Of a DNA stretch of 64,000 nucleotides, positions 60,230 through 64,000 are shown one piece after another. Under the pieces are notes generated by a model, which saw only the letters and a program-made list of their open reading frames with translations, searched no databases and was not told where the DNA came from. A program made the translations under genes and the position numbers. Where the stretch lies: NCBI GenBank assembly GCA_003600225.1, contig QZFT01000045.1, forward strand, positions 124,001 to 188,000, given 5' to 3'. Position 1 is the first letter of the stretch; every line of letters begins with the position of its first letter. The stretch is from Pseudonocardiaceae bacterium YIM PH 21723 (GTDB lineage: Bacteria; Actinomycetota; Actinomycetes; Mycobacteriales; Pseudonocardiaceae).

Positions 60230-61858
60230 CTAAGCCAGTTGGACTAGATCCAGGTAATCGTCCGACCAGTGGTCCTCGGTGCCATCGGGCAGAAGGATCA
60301 CCCGCTCGGGCTCTAGGGCCTCTACCGCACCGGGGTCGTGAGTGACAAGAACAACAGCCCCGGTGTACGCCCGCAAAGCGTCCAGAACCTGTTCCCGAGA
60401 CGCCGGATCGAGGTTGTTGGTCGGCTCATCAAGTAGGAGAACGTTTGCCGCGCTGGAAACGAGCCCGGCGAGCGCGAGCCGAGTTTTCTCTCCACCGGAA
60501 AGGGTGCCCGCGGGCTGATCCAGCTGCTCGCCGGTGAACAGGAAGGCACCCAGCAGGGTGCGCAGCTCCTGCGCGCCGGTGTCCGGCGCCGCGTGGCGGA
60601 TGTTCTCCCAGACGCTCGCCTCGTGGTCGAGGGTCTCGTGCTCCTGGGCGAAGTAACCGAGCTTCAATCCGAAACCTGGGACCACCCCACCCGAATCTGG
60701 GAATTCCATTCCGCCGAGCATTCGCAGCAGGGTTGTCTTTCCCGCGCCATTCAATCCAAGGATCACCACTCGGCTGCCCTTGTCGATTGCGAGATCAACT
60801 CCGGTGAACACTTCGAGTGATCCGTAGGACTTGGACAGCCCCTCGGCGGTCATTGGTGTTTTTCCGCAGGGGGCCGGTTGCGGGAAACGGATCTTGGCGA
60901 CCTTGTCCGCCTGGCGCGTCTCATCCAAACCGGAGAGCAATTTCTCCGCCCGCTTGCGCATGTTCTGCGCGGCGACGGCCTTGGTGGCCTTGGCGCCCAT
61001 CTTGTCCGCCTGGATCTTGAGTGCGCCCGCCTTCTTCTCGGCGTTGGCCCGCTCCCGGCGGCGGCGCTTCTCGTCGGCCGAGCGCGCCTCCAGGTACTTC
61101 TGCCAGGTCATGTTGTACTGGTCGACCTCGCCGCGGGTGGCGTCCAGGAACCAGACCTTGTTCACCACGTCGGCCAGCAGGTCCACATCGTGGCTGATCA
61201 CCACGAGGCCGCCGTTGTGACCCTTCAGGAAGCCACGCAGCCAGTTGATCGAGTCCGCGTCCAGGTGGTTCGTCGGCTCGTCGAGCAGCAGGATCCGGTT
61301 CGACTTGCCACCCGCGCCGGCCTCGGAGGCGGCGAACAGGATGCGGGCCAGCTCCACCCGGCGGCGCTGGCCACCGGACAGGTTGCCCACCGGCTGCTCC
61401 AGGATTCGATCCGCGAGTCCGAGATTGGCACAGATCCGCGCCGCCTCACTCTCGGCGGCGTAGCCACCCAGATCGGCGAACCGCTCCTCGAGCCGGCCGT
61501 ACTTGCGGACCGCCGCCTCGCGCTGCTTGTCGTCGGCCAGCTCCGCCATCGCGGTCTGCGCCTTCTCCATGTCGCGCAGCAGCTCGTCCAGTCCGCGGGC
61601 GGACAGCACCCGGTCCTTGGCCAGCGTCTCCAGGTTGCCCTCACGCGGGTCCTGCGGCAGGTAGCCCAGTTCACCGGAGCGGCGGACCTCGCCGGCGTAC
61701 GGCTCCCCCTCGCCTGCGAGGACCTTCAGCGTGGTGGTCTTGCCGGCACCATTGCGTCCGACCAGGCCGATACGGTCGCCGGGCTGAATGCGCAGCGTCG
61801 TACCGGAGAGCAGGATGCGTGAGCCAGCACGCAGCTCAAGATCGGTTACCGAGATCAC
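60230..61858 (-). CDS. ABC-F family ATPase (translation factor type)
   Basis: 542 residues, two ABC domains without membrane segments. Walker A GRNGAGKTT and GLNGAGKTT; signatures LSGGQRRRVELA and LSGGEKTRLALA; Walker B ILLLDEPTNHLD and VLLLDEPTNNLD. A charged linker (RSADEKRRRRERANAEKKAG) joins them. ABC-F proteins act at the ribosome E site; some give antibiotic resistance. Start is a GTG at 61858. In the last 220 codons (about 60230-60890) patches use A/T-ending codons (ctt, gtt, cta, gat), unlike the first half. Confidence 0.92.
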   Translation of the reverse strand: MISVTDLELRAGSRILLSGTTLRIQPGDRIGLVGRNGAGKTTTLKVLAGEGEPYAGEVRRSGELGYLPQDPREGNLETLAKDRVLSARGLDELLRDMEKAQTAMAELADDKQREAAVRKYGRLEERFADLGGYAAESEAARICANLGLADRILEQPVGNLSGGQRRRVELARILFAASEAGAGGKSNRILLLDEPTNHLDADSINWLRGFLKGHNGGLVVISHDVDLLADVVNKVWFLDATRGEVDQYNMTWQKYLEARSADEKRRRRERANAEKKAGALKIQADKMGAKATKAVAAQNMRKRAEKLLSGLDETRQADKVAKIRFPQPAPCGKTPMTAEGLSKSYGSLEVFTGVDLAIDKGSRVVILGLNGAGKTTLLRMLGGMEFPDSGGVVPGFGLKLGYFAQEHETLDHEASVWENIRHAAPDTGAQELRTLLGAFLFTGEQLDQPAGTLSGGEKTRLALAGLVSSAANVLLLDEPTNNLDPASREQVLDALRAYTGAVVLVTHDPGAVEALEPERVILLPDGTEDHWSDDYLDLVQLA

Positions 61859-62034
61859 CAGCGAACTCCACAGTTAAGCAAGGTGGGCGCACACATCCGG
61901 CTCTACATGCCCGGGGGCGCCCGTATCTCCTCCAGTGTAGAGGCCTGGGGAAATCGATTTCCCCGCACCCGATGACGAAGAGCCGGCCCGCCCCCTGTAC
62001 TTCAGGCGCGCACCGGCTCACGCCATGGGCGTCG

Positions 62035-62556
62035 CTACCTGATGCCCGCCCTGACCGCCTCCAGCGACAGGCCTCGACCTGTGGTGCCGGCCATCCACGC
62101 GCCCTCAGGGTCCACGCACTTGCGGGGCTGCCAGCCGATGTTCTGCACATGGCCCTCGCCGCAGGACATCTGGCTCATGTGGCCGAAAGCGATGGCCTCA
62201 AGGCCCAGGTTCTGGCCGGTAGTGCCCACCGTGATGGTCTTACCATCGCCGCCACACTGTTGTTCCATCCACCCGAGGTTCTGCACGTGTGCCTGCACGC
62301 ACACCGTGCCTCCGGTGTTGGACATGGTGATCTGAAGGGCTTCGAGGCGCAGGCCTCGACCTTCGGTCCCGGCGTATGCCCAACGTCCGTCATCGCAGCC
62401 CCAGGACTGCCAGCCGAGGTTCTGCACATGGCCCCTGAGACACAGTCTCGGCTTATCGGCCCGCGCCTCGGCGGCGGTCGCCGCCGGAGCGAGCAGACCG
62501 GACGCCAACAGGCAGGCGCCCAGCAGACCCGCGAACAGTCCACGCAAGCGTGTCAT
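62035..62556 (-). CDS. Secreted protein with three ChW-like repeats (second of a pair)
   Basis: 173 residues: signal peptide (MTRLRGLFAGLLGACLLASG, cut after TAA), then three repeats of about 45 residues, each with GHVQNLGWQ-type and GTTGRGLxLEA-type halves, the pattern of ChW (clostridial hydrophobic W) repeats. Each repeat carries a Cys pair (LCLRGHVQ...WGCDD), suggesting disulphides outside the cell. Function in actinobacteria is unknown; ChW repeats elsewhere belong to secreted or surface proteins. GGAGGA before the ATG lies in the end of the upstream paralogue (4-bp gap). Confidence 0.85.
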   Translation of the reverse strand: MTRLRGLFAGLLGACLLASGLLAPAATAAEARADKPRLCLRGHVQNLGWQSWGCDDGRWAYAGTEGRGLRLEALQITMSNTGGTVCVQAHVQNLGWMEQQCGGDGKTITVGTTGQNLGLEAIAFGHMSQMSCGEGHVQNIGWQPRKCVDPEGAWMAGTTGRGLSLEAVRAGIR

Positions 62557-62560
62557 CGTC

Positions 62561-63148
62561 TCATTCCTCCACGCTCAGGATCTGGTACTTGACCTTCTCC
62601 AGCGGCCGCGCCTGGCCCCTGGTGCCCACCTGCTTGCCCGACCTTGGCGGCACGCATTCCCAGTCCTGCCAGCCGATGTCACGCACGTGGCCCTGGCCGC
62701 AGGTCCGCTTCACGTCATGGGCGAAGAGCATTTGCTCCAGTCCCAGCCCCTGGCCGGTCGTGCCGACCGTCAGCGTCTCGTAGTTGCCAGTGGACTGGAG
62801 GTTCTGATCGCCGATGTTCTCGACGTGGCCCGCCGCGTGGTACCAGCCGCGCGTCCCGCGGACGTAGAGCCGCACGGCTTCAAGCCGGAGACCCCGTCCC
62901 TCCGTCCCGGCCTCCGCCCAGCGCGTTTCGTCGCTGCAACTCCAGTTCTGCCAGCCGAGATTCTGCACATGCCCGCTCATGCACAACCGCAACCGGTCGT
63001 CGCGCTGCACCCAGGCGGGCAGGTCCCGCTCGTCCGGCGCGTGCTGGGTGTACTGCCGCCCATCGATCTCCGCCGCGGACGCGACCGGGGTGAACAGGCT
63101 CAGCGCCAGCGCCACGGCGCCGACAACACTCAAAGCTCTTCTCAACAT
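62561..63148 (-). CDS. Secreted protein with three ChW-like repeats (first of a pair)
   Basis: 195 residues, signal peptide MLRRALSVVGAVALALSLFT (cut after ASA), a linker with many charges (HAPDERDLPAWVQRDD), then three ChW-like repeats (GHVQNLGWQNWSC, GHVENIGDQ, GHVRDIGWQDWEC, each with GTxGxGLxLE). Paralogous to the next gene and translationally coupled to it. ATG 63148 has TGAGGA upstream. The middle repeat has lost the usual Trp. The pair probably forms an extracellular module. Confidence 0.85.
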   Translation of the reverse strand: MLRRALSVVGAVALALSLFTPVASAAEIDGRQYTQHAPDERDLPAWVQRDDRLRLCMSGHVQNLGWQNWSCSDETRWAEAGTEGRGLRLEAVRLYVRGTRGWYHAAGHVENIGDQNLQSTGNYETLTVGTTGQGLGLEQMLFAHDVKRTCGQGHVRDIGWQDWECVPPRSGKQVGTRGQARPLEKVKYQILSVEE

Positions 63149-63285
63149 CACATTCCTCAGTAGGAAACATTGCCGCGCACCAGCCTCCGGACGAGTCTGA
63201 GCAAAACCTCAAGAAAACCTGACGTCGCTGGTCAGCGGCGGAATCTCCCCTGGCTACCCGGCGGTAACTTGGCTACGCTCCGAGC

Positions 63286-64000
63286 ATGACCGCACAGGAT
63301 TTCACCGGGAAGGCGGCCCTGGTCACCGGGGCGAGCCGGGGTATCGGACTGGGGATCGCCCGCGAACTGCTGGTCGGCGGCGGGTCGGTGACGATCACCG
63401 CGCGCAAGCCAGAGCCACTTCAGGCCGCCGCCGACGAGCTGGCCGCGGAGAACCCGGACTGGAAGGACCGGATCCTCACCGTCCCGGGCAACGCGGGCAA
63501 GGACGAGGACCGGCAGCAGGCCGTCAGTGAGACCATCGCCCGGTTCGGCAGCCTGGACGTGCTGGTCAACAACACCGGCATCAACCCGGTGTTCGGCTTC
63601 CTGATGGAGGCCGACCTGGACGCGGTCCGCAAGATCTTCGATGTCAACGTCGTCGCGGCGCTCGGCTTCACCCAGCTCGCGTTCAAGGCGTGGATGGGTG
63701 AGCACGGTGGCGCGGTGGTCAACATCGCCTCGACCGGCGGCATCCGGTCCACCGGCGTGATCGGTGCCTACGGCGCGTCCAAGGCGGCGCTGATCCGGCT
63801 CACCGAGGAACTCGCCTGGCAGCTCGGCCCGAAGATCCGGGTCAACGCGGTCGCCCCGGCCGTGATCAAGACGAAGTTCGCCGAGGCGTTGTACTCCACC
63901 CGCGAGGAGGAGTCGGCGGCGCTGTACCCGATGAAGCGGCTCGGCAGCCCGGTGGACGTCGCCCGGCTGGTCGCCTTCCTGGCCTCGGACAACGCGTCGT
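63286..64000 (+). CDS. Short-chain dehydrogenase/reductase, cut by window end
   Basis: 238 residues visible; the stop lies beyond the window. Rossmann motif LVTGASRGIGLGIA (about 13-26), NAG-type NNTG, catalytic Ser in VNIASTGG and YGASK (Tyr/Lys), C-terminal part MKRLGSPVDVARLVAFLAS. NAD(P)H-dependent oxidation or reduction of a carbonyl; FabG-like length is expected. ATG 63286 is divergent from the ChW pair by 137 bp. Confidence 0.92.
   Translation, partial: MTAQDFTGKAALVTGASRGIGLGIARELLVGGGSVTITARKPEPLQAAADELAAENPDWKDRILTVPGNAGKDEDRQQAVSETIARFGSLDVLVNNTGINPVFGFLMEADLDAVRKIFDVNVVAALGFTQLAFKAWMGEHGGAVVNIASTGGIRSTGVIGAYGASKAALIRLTEELAWQLGPKIRVNAVAPAVIKTKFAEALYSTREEESAALYPMKRLGSPVDVARLVAFLASDNAS

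Overview
The window is high-GC actinobacterial chromosome (many GTG starts, GC-biased third codon positions). The block thrS - HIT - pgsA - acyltransferase - pimA, with pdxS, pdxT and yebC further on, is the mycobacterial/pseudonocardial phosphatidylinositol-mannoside neighbourhood. Together with DinB/mycothiol-type domains this suggests a Pseudonocardiales-like soil actinomycete. That placement is inference. No plasmid origin, tRNA, rRNA or CRISPR was seen.

Layout. 0-13.4 kb is accessory: a frameshifted KAP-type P-loop NTPase cut by the window edge, a DinB-like protein, an M20 hydrolase, a LuxR-type ATPase regulator with a methyltransferase and a divergent response regulator, a two-gene small-protein unit, an animal-type haem peroxidase convergent with a pentapeptide-repeat membrane protein, and a MarR/membrane-protein pair. 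13.7-26.8 kb carries the conserved backbone: thrS, then HIT hydrolase, pgsA, patA and pimA, the last three joined by 4-bp ATGA/GTGA overlaps. Between thrS and HIT lies an insertion of five tandem paralogous secreted small proteins (MRSxIKA signal peptides, four with strong terminators) followed by a 1397-residue polyketide-synthase-like protein. All three ketosynthase catalytic residues of that protein are substituted, while its acyltransferase looks intact. This is the strongest candidate for an undescribed system here.

26.8-35.8 kb holds a further secreted peptide, a SnoaL-like protein and hydrolase around a palindromic operator, two tandem CynX-type transporters divergent from a FadR-type regulator, an EF-G2-like GTPase and a voltage-gated channel with a TLDDLG filter. 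pdxS (35.8 kb) is separated from its partner pdxT (55.3 kb) by about 18.5 kb of accessory genes: a NmrA-like reductase and AraC regulator, a class A beta-lactamase, a GH35 beta-galactosidase, an XRE-cupin regulator controlling azlCD through two GTTCG-N6-CGAAC boxes, a NACHT-LRR protein (candidate antiphage NLR), an EamA exporter with a MocR regulator, a purple acid phosphatase, an Lrp regulator with a PLP lyase, and two tandem amino-acid permeases.

yebC follows pdxT, but ruvCAB does not follow yebC. Instead there is a repeat-rich 600-bp stretch, an SRPBCC-like/TetR pair, a SIS protein, a small HTH protein resembling the Streptomyces nucleoid protein Gbn, an ABC-F ATPase, two tandem secreted ChW-repeat proteins and a truncated SDR.

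Two families of dispersed repeats run through the window. One is a 19-21 bp hairpin (CCGAAGTTGACGAxGTTCG) placed after genes, five copies plus a related thrS terminator. The other is a GC-rich element of about 90 bp (three copies, two inverted around perfect hairpins).
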